Assembly (NCBI RefSeq): GCF_001942625.1
Contig: NZ_MLCL01000071.1
Location: 1 to 45,520 of the forward strand
Length of the DNA: 45,520 nt
From: Mycobacterium syngnathidarum
GTDB lineage: Bacteria > Actinomycetota > Actinomycetes > Mycobacteriales > Mycobacteriaceae
Direction: 5' to 3'
Every line of letters begins with the position of its first letter. Positions within the stretch are counted from its first letter, which is position 1. The position numbers were made by a program, and so were the translations under genes. The notes below the pieces were generated by a model that was not told where the DNA came from, did not search any database, and worked only from the letters and a program-made list of their open reading frames with translations. Of the stretch, positions 34,641 to 44,117 are shown piece by piece.

Positions 34641-36143
34641 TCACTTGTTCTCGGGGAACCCGAGGTTGATGCCGCCGTGGCTGGGGTCCAGCCAGCGGGT
34701 GGTGATGGCCTTGGTGCGGGTGAAGAAATGCACGCCCTCGGCACCATGGGCGTGGCTGTCGCCGAACAGCGACGCCTTCCAACCGCCAAAGCTGTAGTAG
34801 GACATCGGAACCGGGATCGGCACGTTGATGCCGACCATGCCGACCTCGACCTCGTTCTGGAACCGCCGTGCCGCACCACCGTCGTTGGTGAAGATCGCCG
34901 TACCGTTGCCGTAGGGGTTGCTGTTGATCAACTCAAGGGCCTCGTCGTAGGTCTCGACACGCAGCACCGACAGCACCGGGCCGAAGATCTCGTCTGTGTA
35001 CACACTCATCTCAGGGGTGACGTTGTCGAGCAGGGTCGGGCCCAACCAGAAACCACCTGAATCTCGTTGACCCGCCCCGTCCATGACCGTGCGGCCGTCG
35101 AGCACCACCTTGGCGCCGGCCGCCTCGCCGGCATCGATGTAGGAGGCCACCTTGTCGCGGTGAACCTTGGTGACCAGCGGACCCATATCCGAATCCTTGG
35201 TGCCGTCACCGGTTTTGATGGTCGCGGCACGCTCGGCGATCTTGGCCACCAGATCATCGGCGATCGGTCCGACGGCCACCGCGGCCGAGATTGCCATGCA
35301 CCGCTCCCCGGCCGAACCGAAACCGGCGTTCACCATGGCGTCGGCGGCCAGGTCCAGATCGGCGTCAGGCAGGATCACCGCGTGGTTCTTGGCTCCGCCG
35401 AGGGCCTGCACGCGCTTGCCGGCGGCGGTGGCGGTGGCATAGACGTACTGCGCGATCGGGGTCGACCCGACGAAGGAGATCGCCTTGATCTTGGGGTTGG
35501 TCAGCAGCTCGTCGACCGCGGTCTTGTCACCCTGCAACACGTTGAACACGCCTTCGGGCAGGCCGGCCTCGGCCCACAGCCGAGCCATCCACAGCGCCGA
35601 CGACGGATCCTTCTCCGACGGCTTGAGCACCACGGTGTTGCCCGCGGCGATGGCGATCGGGAAAAACCACATCGGCACCATGGCCGGAAAGTTGAACGGT
35701 GAGATGATGCCGACCGGCCCCAGCGGCTGCAGCACGGAGTGCACGTCCACGTTGGTCGAGGCGTTCTCGGTGAACCCGCCCTTGAGCAGACTCGGTATAC
35801 CGCACGCGAATTCGACGACCTCCAGGCCTCGGCTCACCTCGCCGAGGGCATCGGAGAGCACCTTGCCGTGCTCGGCGGTGATGAGCGCGGCCAGCTCTTC
35901 TTTGCGGGCGTTGAGCAGCTCGCGGAAGGCAAACAGCACCGAGGTGCGTTTGGCGAGCGATGTGTCACGCCAGGCCGGGAAGGCCGCCGCGGCGGCGTCG
36001 ATCACCGCACGCGCATCATCCACACTCGCGAGTGCGACCTCGCCGGTAACCGCGCCCGTGGCCGGGTTGGTTACCGGGGCGGTGGCGGTCGAAGTCCCGG
36101 CAAAGACCTTGCCGTCGCGCCAGTGCTGGATGACATTGCTCAT
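34641..36143 (-). CDS. mmsA: Methylmalonate-semialdehyde dehydrogenase (CoA-acylating)
   Basis: 500 aa. ALDH fold with catalytic Cys282 in GERCMA, Asn151 in SPFNFP and FVGSTPIAQ. The general-base Glu of hydrolytic ALDHs is replaced by Asn in LGGAKNHAVILPDADL, the hallmark of CoA-acylating MmsA. It converts (methyl)malonate semialdehyde, NAD+ and CoA to propionyl- or acetyl-CoA plus CO2, in valine, beta-alanine or inositol breakdown. It is divergent from the PucR gene, with two palindromes between them, and the aminotransferase follows by 13 bp. Confidence 0.93.
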   Translation of the reverse strand: MSNVIQHWRDGKVFAGTSTATAPVTNPATGAVTGEVALASVDDARAVIDAAAAAFPAWRDTSLAKRTSVLFAFRELLNARKEELAALITAEHGKVLSDALGEVSRGLEVVEFACGIPSLLKGGFTENASTNVDVHSVLQPLGPVGIISPFNFPAMVPMWFFPIAIAAGNTVVLKPSEKDPSSALWMARLWAEAGLPEGVFNVLQGDKTAVDELLTNPKIKAISFVGSTPIAQYVYATATAAGKRVQALGGAKNHAVILPDADLDLAADAMVNAGFGSAGERCMAISAAVAVGPIADDLVAKIAERAATIKTGDGTKDSDMGPLVTKVHRDKVASYIDAGEAAGAKVVLDGRTVMDGAGQRDSGGFWLGPTLLDNVTPEMSVYTDEIFGPVLSVLRVETYDEALELINSNPYGNGTAIFTNDGGAARRFQNEVEVGMVGINVPIPVPMSYYSFGGWKASLFGDSHAHGAEGVHFFTRTKAITTRWLDPSHGGINLGFPENK

Positions 36144-36181
36144 GGGTGCGAACCTTCCTGTGGCTTGGGGGTACGGCTACT

Positions 36182-36196
36182 ACAGTGAGCCACTGT
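36182..36196. promoter_or_regulatory. Palindrome ACAGTG-AGC-CACTGT in the mmsA/pucR gap
   Basis: An exact 6-3-6 inverted repeat 39-53 bp upstream of the mmsA start. It is a candidate operator for the divergent PucR regulator or another factor. Confidence 0.5.
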
Positions 36197-36242
36197 CGGC
36201 ACGCCAAGCCCCATCAACTTGTAAGGCTGATTCGCATGTTCA

Positions 36243-36255
36243 TTACACTTTGTAA
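36243..36255. promoter_or_regulatory. Palindrome TTACA-CTT-TGTAA abutting the pucR start
   Basis: An exact 5-3-5 inverted repeat ends one base before the ATG at 36256. A related half-site (TTGTAAG) lies upstream near 36219. The position suggests autorepression. There is no Shine-Dalgarno sequence, so the pucR message may be leaderless. Confidence 0.5.
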
Positions 36256-37860
36256 ATGATCCCGACCGTGCGCGACATCATCGCGCTGCCGGTGGTGCAA
36301 GCCGGAGAGCCTGAGGTACTCAGCGCCCAGCAGCTCGATCGGCCGGTGCGCTGGGTCCACGTCAGCGACATGCCCGACCTCGCCGGCCTGCTGCAGGGCG
36401 GCGAACTGGTGCTCACCACGGGCGCCGCTCTGCGCGACGCACCCCGCGATTACCTCCGCCGGATGCACCGCGCCGGCGTCGTGGGCGTGGTGGTCGAACT
36501 GGGCACCCGCATCGAATCGCTTCCCCCCAATGTCGGGGCGATGGCCCAAACCCTCGGTCTGGCGCTCGTCGTGTTGCATCGGGAGACGAAGTTCGTCGAA
36601 GTCACCGAAGCCGTGCACCGACTGATCGTGGCCGACCAGTACGAGGAGCTCGAGTTCGCCCATCGCACCCACAAGACCTTCACCGAGTTGAGCATGAAGC
36701 GCCCGACGATGGCAGACATCGTGCGAGCGGCAGCGGAGATGACCGATGAATCGGTGGTACTGGAGGACCTCTCGCACCAGGTGCTGGCGATCTCGCCGCG
36801 CAACGAGCCGGCCACCACCGTCCTCTCCGATTGGCAGCGGCGGTCCCGCGCGATGACCGAACCGTGGGCCACCACCGCCGTCGGCCCCCGAGCCGAAGAG
36901 TGGGGACGGCTCATCGTTCCGCATGCCCCTTCCGCACCGGCCAAGACCACGATGGTCCTGGAACGCGCCGCCCAGGCCCTGGCACTGCATCGGATGGCCG
37001 AACGTGGCCGCTCCGGCCTCGAGCATCAGGCCCAGAGCGGGTTGATCGACGACGTGCTGGGCGGGCGGATCGACGACGACCGCGAGGCCGACGCCCGAGC
37101 ACTGGCGCTCGGCCTGCGCACCGGCGGGCCTTGTCTACCCGTCACGATCCGAGTCGGTGCGCCGCCGGACCGGCTCGACCCGGTCGCCACGCAACGCCGC
37201 AACATCCGCATCCTCGATGCGGTCACCCACAGCGTGAAAGCCCAAGGGCACAGCGCGATCTGCTCGGTCCGACGAGACGGCGAGATCGGCCTGGTGCTGG
37301 CGCTGAACCCACGGCGCGGATTGAGCGCCGATGCCGTGCTCGCCCGCCTGGCCGAAGGCTGGCGCGAGGCCATCGCCCGCGGTGGCGACACCGACAAGGT
37401 CGTCATTGCAATCGGCAGTGACGCCGCAGCATTCGCCGACGCCGTCCATGGCCTGCGCGAAGCCGCCCACGTCGCCGAGGTCGCGGCATCGATGCCAGAT
37501 CTGACGCGCCGCTTCGTGCGTGCTTCCGACGTGCGGCTGCGCGGGCTGATCACGCTGCTGCTCGACGATCCGCGCGTTCAGATGTTCGCCGAAACCGAAC
37601 TCAAGACCTTGCTGATCCACGACGCCGAGCAGGGCACTGACGACGTGGCAGTGCTGCGCGGCTACCTGGAACTCGCGGGCAACAAATCCGCGCTGGCCAA
37701 ACGCCTGCACATGAGCCGCCCGGCCCTCTACAGCCGGCTGGCCTCGATCGAACGCCGGCTCGGCGTCAACCTCGACGACGGTGAATCGATGACCTCACTG
37801 CACGTGGCGCTGCTCGTCCTCGACGCGCAACGCAGCACGGCACCGCAGCCGGGGCGCTGA
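36256..37860 (+). CDS. PucR-family transcriptional regulator
   Basis: 534 aa. N-terminal PucR domain (about 1-125: TVRDIIALPVVQAGEPEVLS, WVHVSDMPDLAGLLQGGELVLTTG), a middle GGDEF-like region, and a C-terminal PucR-type HTH (about 470-510: YLELAGNKSALAKRLHMSRPALYSRLASIERRLGV). This family commonly activates catabolism of purines, GABA or beta-alanine when the substrate is present. It is divergent from the mmsA-aminotransferase operon, with palindromes in the 112-bp gap, so it is the obvious regulator of that operon. Confidence 0.9.
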   Translation: MIPTVRDIIALPVVQAGEPEVLSAQQLDRPVRWVHVSDMPDLAGLLQGGELVLTTGAALRDAPRDYLRRMHRAGVVGVVVELGTRIESLPPNVGAMAQTLGLALVVLHRETKFVEVTEAVHRLIVADQYEELEFAHRTHKTFTELSMKRPTMADIVRAAAEMTDESVVLEDLSHQVLAISPRNEPATTVLSDWQRRSRAMTEPWATTAVGPRAEEWGRLIVPHAPSAPAKTTMVLERAAQALALHRMAERGRSGLEHQAQSGLIDDVLGGRIDDDREADARALALGLRTGGPCLPVTIRVGAPPDRLDPVATQRRNIRILDAVTHSVKAQGHSAICSVRRDGEIGLVLALNPRRGLSADAVLARLAEGWREAIARGGDTDKVVIAIGSDAAAFADAVHGLREAAHVAEVAASMPDLTRRFVRASDVRLRGLITLLLDDPRVQMFAETELKTLLIHDAEQGTDDVAVLRGYLELAGNKSALAKRLHMSRPALYSRLASIERRLGVNLDDGESMTSLHVALLVLDAQRSTAPQPGR

Positions 37861-37887
37861 ACCCGCCGCGGCACCCATACTGATGCC

Positions 37888-38274
37888 ATGGCTGATCGCA
37901 ACGTGCTGGGTGGCCCGCTGCAGGAATGCGGTACCGACCCGCTCACCGGCTTCTACCGCGACGGATGCTGCTCCACCGGCGACGCGGACGCGGGCCGGCA
38001 CACCATCTGCGCCGTGGTGACCGCCGAATTCCTCGAACACCAGCGGTCCATCGGCAACGACCTGTCGACGCCGGCGCCGCAGTACCGATTTCCCGGCCTG
38101 ACTCCCGGAGACCGCTGGTGCGTCACCGCGGTCAACTGGCTGCGCGCGCACAACGACGGCAAGGCTGCCCCGGTGGTGCTGGCCGCCACCCATGAACGCA
38201 CGCTCGACCTGGTGCCGCTCGACGTCCTTCGGCAATACGCTGTCGATGTGCCGGACGACCTGGGCAGTCTCTGA
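37888..38274 (+). CDS. DUF2237 family protein
   Basis: 128 aa. NVLGGPLQECGTDPLTGFYRDGCCSTG, AVVTAEFLEHQRSIGNDLSTP, FPGLTPGDRWCVTAVNW and VVLAATHERTLDLVPLDVLRQYAVDV are the conserved DUF2237 blocks. Several conserved Cys (around residues 14, 27, 28, 42 and 78) suggest a metal or redox role, but no function is known. It stands between pucR and selO, all on the plus strand and closely spaced. Confidence 0.88.
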   Translation: MADRNVLGGPLQECGTDPLTGFYRDGCCSTGDADAGRHTICAVVTAEFLEHQRSIGNDLSTPAPQYRFPGLTPGDRWCVTAVNWLRAHNDGKAAPVVLAATHERTLDLVPLDVLRQYAVDVPDDLGSL

Positions 38275-38293
38275 GGCTCCGTAGGCTCGAGAG

Positions 38294-39748
38294 GTGAGCG
38301 TCGCATCCGAACCGACCGTCGTGCTCGACAACCGCTTCGCCCGCGCCCTGCCCGAAATGGCGGTCGCGTGGCGGGCTGAAGCGACTCCGGCGCCCCGGTT
38401 GCTCGTGCTGAACGAGAAGCTGGCGGCCGAACTCGGCCTCGACGCCTCCTGGCTGCGCACACCCGACGGGGTCGGCCTGCTGTCGGGCACCGTCGTGCCC
38501 GATGGCGCCACCCCGGTCGCCCAGGCCTATGCCGGGCATCAGTTCGGCGGGTATGTCCCCCGGCTGGGTGATGGGCGCGCCCTGCTGCTCGGCGAACTCG
38601 TCGACGCCGACGGCCGGCCACGCGACCTGCATCTGAAAGGTTCGGGGCGCACCCCCTTCGCCCGCGGCGGCGACGGTCTGGCCGTCGTCGGGCCGATGCT
38701 GCGCGAGTACATCGTCAGTGAGGCAATGCACGCCATCGGCATCCCCACCACCCGGGCGCTGGCCGTGGTGGCCACCGGACGGGACGTCCAGCGCGAGAGC
38801 CCGCAGCCAGGGGCGGTTCTGGCCCGGATCGCCGGCAGCCACCTGAGGGTCGGCAGTTTCCAGTACGCCGGCGCGTACGAGCAGGCCACCGGCGACGTCG
38901 GGTTGCTGCGCCGGCTGGCCGACCACGCCATCGCCCGCCATCACCCCGCAGCGGCCGAGGCCGCCAACCCGTACCTGGCGCTGTACGAGTCGGTTGTCGC
39001 GGCGCAAGCCTCGTTGCTGGCGCAGTGGATGCTGGTCGGGTTCGTGCACGGCGTGATGAACACCGACAACATGACCATCTCCGGCGAGACCATCGACTAC
39101 GGTCCGTGCGCATTCATGGAGACTTTCGATCCCGCAACGGTTTTCAGCTCGATCGACCACGGCGGCCGCTACGCCTACGGCAACCAGCCCACGGTCGCGG
39201 CATGGAATCTGGCCCGCTTCGCCGAAACCCTGCTGCCGCTGCTCGCCGAGGGCGGCGACCAGGCCGTCGAACTGGCCACCGGAGCCCTGGAAAAGTTCGG
39301 ACCGCAGTTCGAGGCGGCGTGGTCGGCGGGCATGCGCGCCAAGCTCGGATTGTCCGCTGATGTCGATGACGAGGCGGCGCGCGCAGTGATCGACGACATG
39401 CTCGGGCTGTTGCAGCAGAATCGAACGGATTACACATCGTTCTTTCGCGACCTGGGCCGCACCGCGCGCGGAGAAGCCCCCATTGCCGGCGGTTTCGACC
39501 AGTGGTTGGAACGGTGGCGGGCCCTGCACCCCGACACCGCCGCAATGGACCGGATCAACCCCATCTACATTCCCCGTAACCACCTGGTGGAGGAAGCCTT
39601 GAGCGCGGCCACCGACGGTGACCTCGCACCGATCCAGCAGCTGATGCAGGCCCTCACGGCACCGTACGAGGAGCGCCCCGGCCTGCAACGATATGCCGCA
39701 CCCGCGCCCGCCGACTTCGGTGCCTACCGCACGTTCTGCGGAACCTGA
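38294..39748 (+). CDS. selO: SelO-type protein adenylyltransferase
   Basis: 484-aa pseudokinase-fold enzyme that transfers AMP from ATP to Ser, Thr or Tyr of proteins, linked to redox stress. Family motifs: [65 protein letters not shown], and the active-site [22 protein letters not shown]. Cys in YGPC and the near-terminal Cys of TFCGT are placed like the E. coli SelO disulfide pair, so redox control may be kept. GTG start at 38294, 19 bp after the DUF2237 stop. Confidence 0.94.
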   Translation: MSVASEPTVVLDNRFARALPEMAVAWRAEATPAPRLLVLNEKLAAELGLDASWLRTPDGVGLLSGTVVPDGATPVAQAYAGHQFGGYVPRLGDGRALLLGELVDADGRPRDLHLKGSGRTPFARGGDGLAVVGPMLREYIVSEAMHAIGIPTTRALAVVATGRDVQRESPQPGAVLARIAGSHLRVGSFQYAGAYEQATGDVGLLRRLADHAIARHHPAAAEAANPYLALYESVVAAQASLLAQWMLVGFVHGVMNTDNMTISGETIDYGPCAFMETFDPATVFSSIDHGGRYAYGNQPTVAAWNLARFAETLLPLLAEGGDQAVELATGALEKFGPQFEAAWSAGMRAKLGLSADVDDEAARAVIDDMLGLLQQNRTDYTSFFRDLGRTARGEAPIAGGFDQWLERWRALHPDTAAMDRINPIYIPRNHLVEEALSAATDGDLAPIQQLMQALTAPYEERPGLQRYAAPAPADFGAYRTFCGT

Positions 39749-39772
39749 GGCTCACCCATTACCGTAGGTCGG

Positions 39773-40477
39773 GTGACGACGATCACGATAGACACCCCGG
39801 CCGGTCCGATCGATGCTCTGCTCAACCGCCCCGAGGGTGACGGGCCATGGCCCGGGGTGGTGATCATCCACGACGCGATCGGATACGGGCCCGACAACGA
39901 GGCCATCTCCGAACGCGTCGCGGCGGCGGGTTATCTGGCAGTTACCCCCAACCTCTATTCCCGCGGCGGCCGTGCACGATGCATCACCAGAGTGTTCCGC
40001 GAACTGCTCACGCAGCGCGGCCGCGCGCTCGACGACATTCTGGCCGCGCGCGACCACTTGCGCACACACCCGCAGTGCACCGGGGCGATCGGCATCGCCG
40101 GGTTCTGCATGGGCGGGCAGTTCGCGCTCATCATGGGTCCCAAGGGTTTCGGCGCCTCAGCCCCGTTCTACGGCACGCCACTGCCGAAACACCTCGACCA
40201 GGTACTGGACGCTTCGTGCCCGGTGGTGGCCAGCTTCGGGCGCCGCGACCCGGCAGGCCTCGGCGCGCCCGCAAAGTTGCAGCGCATCGTCGCCGACAAG
40301 AACATCCCGGCCGACATCAAGGTCTACCCCGACGCCGGGCACAGCTTCGCCAATCAGCTGCCCGGGCAAGCGATTCTGCGAATCGCCGGCTTCGGCTACA
40401 ACGAGGCCGCCACAGCCGATGCCTGGTCGCGGGTGTTCGCATTCTTCGGCGAGCACCTGGCCGCTAAAGCCAACTGA
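39773..40477 (+). CDS. Dienelactone hydrolase family protein
   Basis: 234-aa alpha/beta hydrolase with a Cys nucleophile: Cys112 in GFCMGG, Asp159 in FGRRDP and His190 in AGHSF form the triad of dienelactone hydrolases (carboxymethylenebutenolidase). It may open a lactone in aromatic catabolism; many members have other, unknown esters as substrates. GTG start at 39773, 24 bp after selO. Its last 14 bp overlap the 3' end of the convergent M20 gene. Confidence 0.88.
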   Translation: MTTITIDTPAGPIDALLNRPEGDGPWPGVVIIHDAIGYGPDNEAISERVAAAGYLAVTPNLYSRGGRARCITRVFRELLTQRGRALDDILAARDHLRTHPQCTGAIGIAGFCMGGQFALIMGPKGFGASAPFYGTPLPKHLDQVLDASCPVVASFGRRDPAGLGAPAKLQRIVADKNIPADIKVYPDAGHSFANQLPGQAILRIAGFGYNEAATADAWSRVFAFFGEHLAAKAN

Positions 40478-41717
40478 GCCCGGCGACCACGAGTGCCTGG
40501 GTGCCGGTGTCCAACGTCGGCTGGATCACCGGGGCGAACCGCGGTGAATGGTTCACCGGTATGTCGGCGCTCACGCGGTCAGCCATCACTGCTGCGTGAA
40601 AGGCCTGCTCGTCGATGCCGCCGAACCCCCAGTAGGTGTAGGGCGCTCCCAGGGCAACCGGAATATCGCTGAAGTCCTCACTGGCCGGCGCAGCCGGCAT
40701 GGTCTGCACCCGATCACCGAAGTAGGCGCTGAACGCAGTCTCGACACGAGCCGTCGCCGCATCGTCGTTGACGGTGAGCGGAAAGTTGTCGTACATCTCG
40801 AATTCGGGCTCGCGCGGTGAGTTCGATGCCTGACACTCGGCGATGACCACGCGCCGGATCGCGGCGAGCACCGCGGTGCGCACCGATTCGTCGAAGGTGC
40901 GCAGGTTGAGCTCGAGCACCGCATGGCCGCCGATGACGTTGCTCTTGGTCCCCGACTGAACGCTGCCGACGGTCAGCACGACCGTCTGGCTCGGATCGAC
41001 CTCACGAGACACGATCGTCTGCAGACGGATCACGATCATCGACGCCAGCACCACCGGATCCACAGTGGCGTGCGGCATCGAACCGTGCCCGCCTCGGCCG
41101 TAAACCGTGATGCGCAGACTGTCCGCCGCGGACAACACCGGACCGGTGCGGGTACGCACCTGCCCGGCCGGCGCCGGAAACACGTGCTGGGCCAATGCCA
41201 CATCGACAGGACCGATCAGATCGACCAGGCCGTCGTCGACCATGCCGCGGGCTCCGCCGCCGACCTCCTCGGCGGGCTGGAAAAGCGTGATCACGGTGCC
41301 GCGCCAGAGATCAGTGGCCCGGGCGAACAATTCCGCCGCACCCAGCAGGCAGGTCACATGCACGTCGTGGCCACAGGCATGCATCACGCCGGGTACGGCG
41401 CTCGCATACGGCAGGCCCGTCGCCTCGGTCACCGGCAGGGCATCCATGTCCGCGCGCAACAGCACCCGAGGACCGTCACCGCTACCCAGCACACCGACGA
41501 CACCGGTTCCCCCGACACCTTCATGGACATCGAGGCCGGACTCCCGCAGGCGCGCGGCGACCACACCGGCGGTACGCCGTTCCTGATGTGAGAGCTCGGG
41601 ATGCTGATGGAGATCCCGGTAGAGCGGCTCTTGCCACGCCCGAACCTCGGGCAGGTACTCGAGCACCGCGGTGGCGCGACGGCGGATGTCGTCGGGTCCG
41701 GTATCGACTGTCACCAT
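40464..41717 (-). CDS. M20 family amidohydrolase (IAA-amino-acid/hippurate hydrolase-like)
   Basis: 417 aa from the ATG at 41717 (a GTG one codon upstream is possible). The catalytic domain has LYRDLHQHPELSHQE, VLLRADMDALPVTEATGLPYAS and the metal site HACGHDVH (Cys115, His117) with FQPAEE (Glu150, Glu151). A dimerisation domain follows (about 190-300, GRGGHGSMPHATVDPVVLAS), and APASEDFSDI lies near the end. It splits an N-acyl amino acid or another amide. It follows DUF2469 by 20 bp on the same strand, an insertion relative to M. tuberculosis. Confidence 0.9.
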   Translation of the reverse strand: MVTVDTGPDDIRRRATAVLEYLPEVRAWQEPLYRDLHQHPELSHQERRTAGVVAARLRESGLDVHEGVGGTGVVGVLGSGDGPRVLLRADMDALPVTEATGLPYASAVPGVMHACGHDVHVTCLLGAAELFARATDLWRGTVITLFQPAEEVGGGARGMVDDGLVDLIGPVDVALAQHVFPAPAGQVRTRTGPVLSAADSLRITVYGRGGHGSMPHATVDPVVLASMIVIRLQTIVSREVDPSQTVVLTVGSVQSGTKSNVIGGHAVLELNLRTFDESVRTAVLAAIRRVVIAECQASNSPREPEFEMYDNFPLTVNDDAATARVETAFSAYFGDRVQTMPAAPASEDFSDIPVALGAPYTYWGFGGIDEQAFHAAVMADRVSADIPVNHSPRFAPVIQPTLDTGTQALVVAGLSWL

Positions 41718-41737
41718 CACCTCGCCCCTGACCGCTG

Positions 41738-42043
41738 TTACTCCGGCAACCGCAACTCGGGCTTTTCGACCTCTTCGATGTTGACGTCCTTGAACGTGAT
41801 GACCCGCACCTGTTTGACGAACCGGGCCGGCCGGTACATGTCCCACACCCAGGCGTCGGCGAGCCTCAACTCGAAGTAGACCTCACCTTCGGAGTTACGC
41901 GGAATCAGCTCAACGCTGTTGGCCAGGTAGAACCGGCGCTCGGTCTCGACGACATAGCTGAACTGGCCGACGATGTCCTTGTATTCGCGGTAAAGCGAGA
42001 GCTCCATCTCGGTTTCGTACTTCTCGAGATCCTCGGCGCTCAT
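41738..42043 (-). CDS. DUF2469 protein, Rv2901c-like
   Basis: 101 aa. [42 protein letters not shown] and [41 protein letters not shown] are conserved almost throughout actinobacteria. Function unknown. Its ATG overlaps the rnhB stop (ATGA), so the two are translationally coupled, as in M. tuberculosis. Confidence 0.93.
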   Translation of the reverse strand: MSAEDLEKYETEMELSLYREYKDIVGQFSYVVETERRFYLANSVELIPRNSEGEVYFELRLADAWVWDMYRPARFVKQVRVITFKDVNIEEVEKPELRLPE

Positions 42044-42828
42044 CTGGTGTGCTGTCCTTCTCGTTGTGCTGATGCCCTGTCGACCATCTTTGCGTACGCC
42101 GCTTCAGCATGCCGCATTGGTGCCACATCCCGCCGCACACCTGCCATCTCTGCGGCCCGCCGCACATGCGCTGTCTCTGCGGCCCGCCGCACGTTCACAT
42201 ACGAGTGGCGGTGCTCCGGACACGGCCCCAGCTCCGTCAACGCCGCGGAGTGCGCGGGGGTGCTGTACCCCTTGTGCTCGGCGAACCCGTAACCGGGGTG
42301 GTGCTGCTCCATCTCGACCATCAACCGGTCGCGACTCACCTTGGCCAGCACGCTGGCCGCGGCAATGCAGGCAGCTGCGGCGTCTCCCCCGATCAGCGGC
42401 AGCGACGGCACCGCCAGCCCCGGAACCCGGAACCCGTCAGACAGCACGTAGCCCGGCCGCAGGGTCAGCCCCGCCACCGCACGCCGCATGCCCTCGATGT
42501 TGGCCACGTGCACCCCGAGCCGGTCCACCTCGTCAGACGGAATGAACACCACGTGGTAGGCCAGCGCATATCGGCGGATGAGGGGAAACAACCGTTCCCG
42601 CTCCCGCTCTCCCAGTTTCTTCGAGTCGTCGAGAGACGCCAGGCTGTCCATCCGGTTGGGGCCCAGCACGCAGGCGGCCACCACCAATGGGCCCGCGCAG
42701 GCACCGCGACCGACCTCGTCCACCCCGGCCACGGGGCCCAGACCGTTGCGATACAACGCAGATTCCAGCGTGCGCAGGCCGGACGACCGCCGGATCACGG
42801 TCCGAGGCGGCCACGACGTCTTCGCCAC
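42040..42828 (-). CDS. rnhB: Ribonuclease HII
   Basis: Cuts the RNA strand of RNA:DNA hybrids and single ribonucleotides in DNA. 262 aa from the GTG at 42828 ([14 protein letters not shown]), matching the start of the M. tuberculosis protein. Active-site acids lie in GVDEVGRG (Asp37, Glu38) and in [19 protein letters not shown] is also typical. The tail after HSYVNVRRA carries a 9-residue repeat ([18 protein letters not shown], then VRRDVAPMR) not needed for catalysis. Equivalent to Rv2902c. Confidence 0.95.
   Translation of the reverse strand: MAKTSWPPRTVIRRSSGLRTLESALYRNGLGPVAGVDEVGRGACAGPLVVAACVLGPNRMDSLASLDDSKKLGERERERLFPLIRRYALAYHVVFIPSDEVDRLGVHVANIEGMRRAVAGLTLRPGYVLSDGFRVPGLAVPSLPLIGGDAAAACIAAASVLAKVSRDRLMVEMEQHHPGYGFAEHKGYSTPAHSAALTELGPCPEHRHSYVNVRRAAETAHVRRAAEMAGVRRDVAPMRHAEAAYAKMVDRASAQREGQHTR
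42130..42192. repeat. 27-bp tandem repeat in the rnhB tail
   Basis: TCTCTGCGGCCCGCCGCAC occurs at 42147-42165 and again at 42174-42192, a 27-bp period. A shorter third copy (CCGCCGCAC) begins at 42130. It encodes the nine-residue VRRAAE-type repeat at the C-terminus of ribonuclease HII. Confidence 0.75.
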
Positions 42829-42847
42829 TGGAGGCACCGGGCAGCTC

Positions 42848-43708
42848 CTAGGAGTCGGTCTGCGGGTTCCCGCCAGCAATACCGCCCCAGCGCGACGGCG
42901 GCCAGGCGATGAACCGTGCCTTTCCGATTACATTCTCCACCGGGACGGTGCCGGCCATCGGATCACCGGTACACAACAAACCTTCCCGGGCATCGGCCGG
43001 CAGATTGCTGCAGTGCACGCGCGAGTCGGCCGAGTGGGTCCGGTTGTCACCCATCACCCAGAGGCGATCGGGCGGGACCGAGACCGGACCGAACTCATTG
43101 CCCAGACACGGATAGATGTTCGGATCGGCCATCATGGTGGCCGGATCCAGGTACGGCTCGTTCAGTCGTTTCCCGTCGACCGTCAGACCGGTGTCGGCAC
43201 GACACTGCACTGTCTGCCCCCCAACCGCAATCACCCGTTTGACCAGGTCGTTCTCATCCGGCGGCACAAATCCCACAAAAGAGAGGGCGTTCTGCACCCA
43301 ACGGATGGCGGTGTTGTCCGACCGGATCGACTTGTAGCCGATGTTCCACGAGGGCGGGCCCTTGAAGACCACCACATCACCGGGCTCCGGCTTCGAGAAC
43401 CGGTAGGTGACCTTGTCGACCATGATGCGATCACCCACGCAGCCGGCGCAGCCGTGCAGCGTGGGCTCCATGGATTCCGACGGAATCAGATAGGGCCGGG
43501 CAATGAACGTCAGCGTCACGTAATACAGCACCAAGGCGATGCTGGCCAGAATGGCAATCTCACGCGCCGTGGAGTGCTTGGGCTTCGATGGCTCGTCCGG
43601 CGTTTCGTCGCCGGCGGACTCCGGTGCGGCTGAGGCGGAATCTGAAGCCGAGTCGGAGTCGAGGTCGCCCTCCGAGCGCGCGTCGGCAGAGTCGGTGGGT
43701 CCGGTCAC
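42848..43708 (-). CDS. lepB: Type I signal peptidase
   Basis: Removes signal peptides from secreted proteins on the outer face of the cytoplasmic membrane. 286 aa from the GTG at 43708. An acidic Ser/Asp-rich N-terminal tail (1-45) precedes one membrane helix (about 50-70, [20 protein letters not shown]). Catalytic Ser79 lies in IPSESMEPT, general-base Lys157 in [10 protein letters not shown], and [14 protein letters not shown] completes the site. An upstream in-frame start would add Cys/Arg-rich residues without homology. It lies 19 bp from rnhB. Equivalent to Rv2903c. Confidence 0.95.
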   Translation of the reverse strand: MTGPTDSADARSEGDLDSDSASDSASAAPESAGDETPDEPSKPKHSTAREIAILASIALVLYYVTLTFIARPYLIPSESMEPTLHGCAGCVGDRIMVDKVTYRFSKPEPGDVVVFKGPPSWNIGYKSIRSDNTAIRWVQNALSFVGFVPPDENDLVKRVIAVGGQTVQCRADTGLTVDGKRLNEPYLDPATMMADPNIYPCLGNEFGPVSVPPDRLWVMGDNRTHSADSRVHCSNLPADAREGLLCTGDPMAGTVPVENVIGKARFIAWPPSRWGGIAGGNPQTDS

Positions 43709-43775
43709 AGGCACCACAGTAGCGAGCGTCGTGACCGATCCCGCGACGAGAGCTTCGTCAGGCGGAGCAGCGCGC

Positions 43776-44117
43776 TCAGCGCTTTTCCTTGATCTTCGCC
43801 TTCTTGCCACGCAGTTCGCGCAGGTAGTAGAGCTTGGCGCGACGCACGTCACCGCGGGTCACGACATCGATGTGATCGATGTTGGGCGAATGCACCGGGA
43901 AGGTTCGCTCGACGCCGACGCCGTAGCTCTCCTTGCGCACGGTGAAGGTCTCGCGGATGCCGCCGCCGGAGCGACGGATGACGACACCCTTGAAGACCTG
44001 GATGCGCTCCTTGGAGCCCTCGATCACCTTCACATGCACGTTGACGGTGTCGCCGGGGCTGAAGGTCGGGATGTCGTCGCGCAGCGACGCCTGATCGACG
44101 AAGTCCAGCGTGTTCAT
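43776..44117 (-). CDS. rplS: 50S ribosomal protein L19
   Basis: 113 aa, the same length as the M. tuberculosis protein. [76 protein letters not shown] and [22 protein letters not shown] are standard L19. It sits at the 30S/50S interface. AAGGAAGTG precedes the ATG. lepB starts 67 bp downstream on the same strand. Equivalent to Rv2904c. Confidence 0.98.
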   Translation of the reverse strand: MNTLDFVDQASLRDDIPTFSPGDTVNVHVKVIEGSKERIQVFKGVVIRRSGGGIRETFTVRKESYGVGVERTFPVHSPNIDHIDVVTRGDVRRAKLYYLRELRGKKAKIKEKR

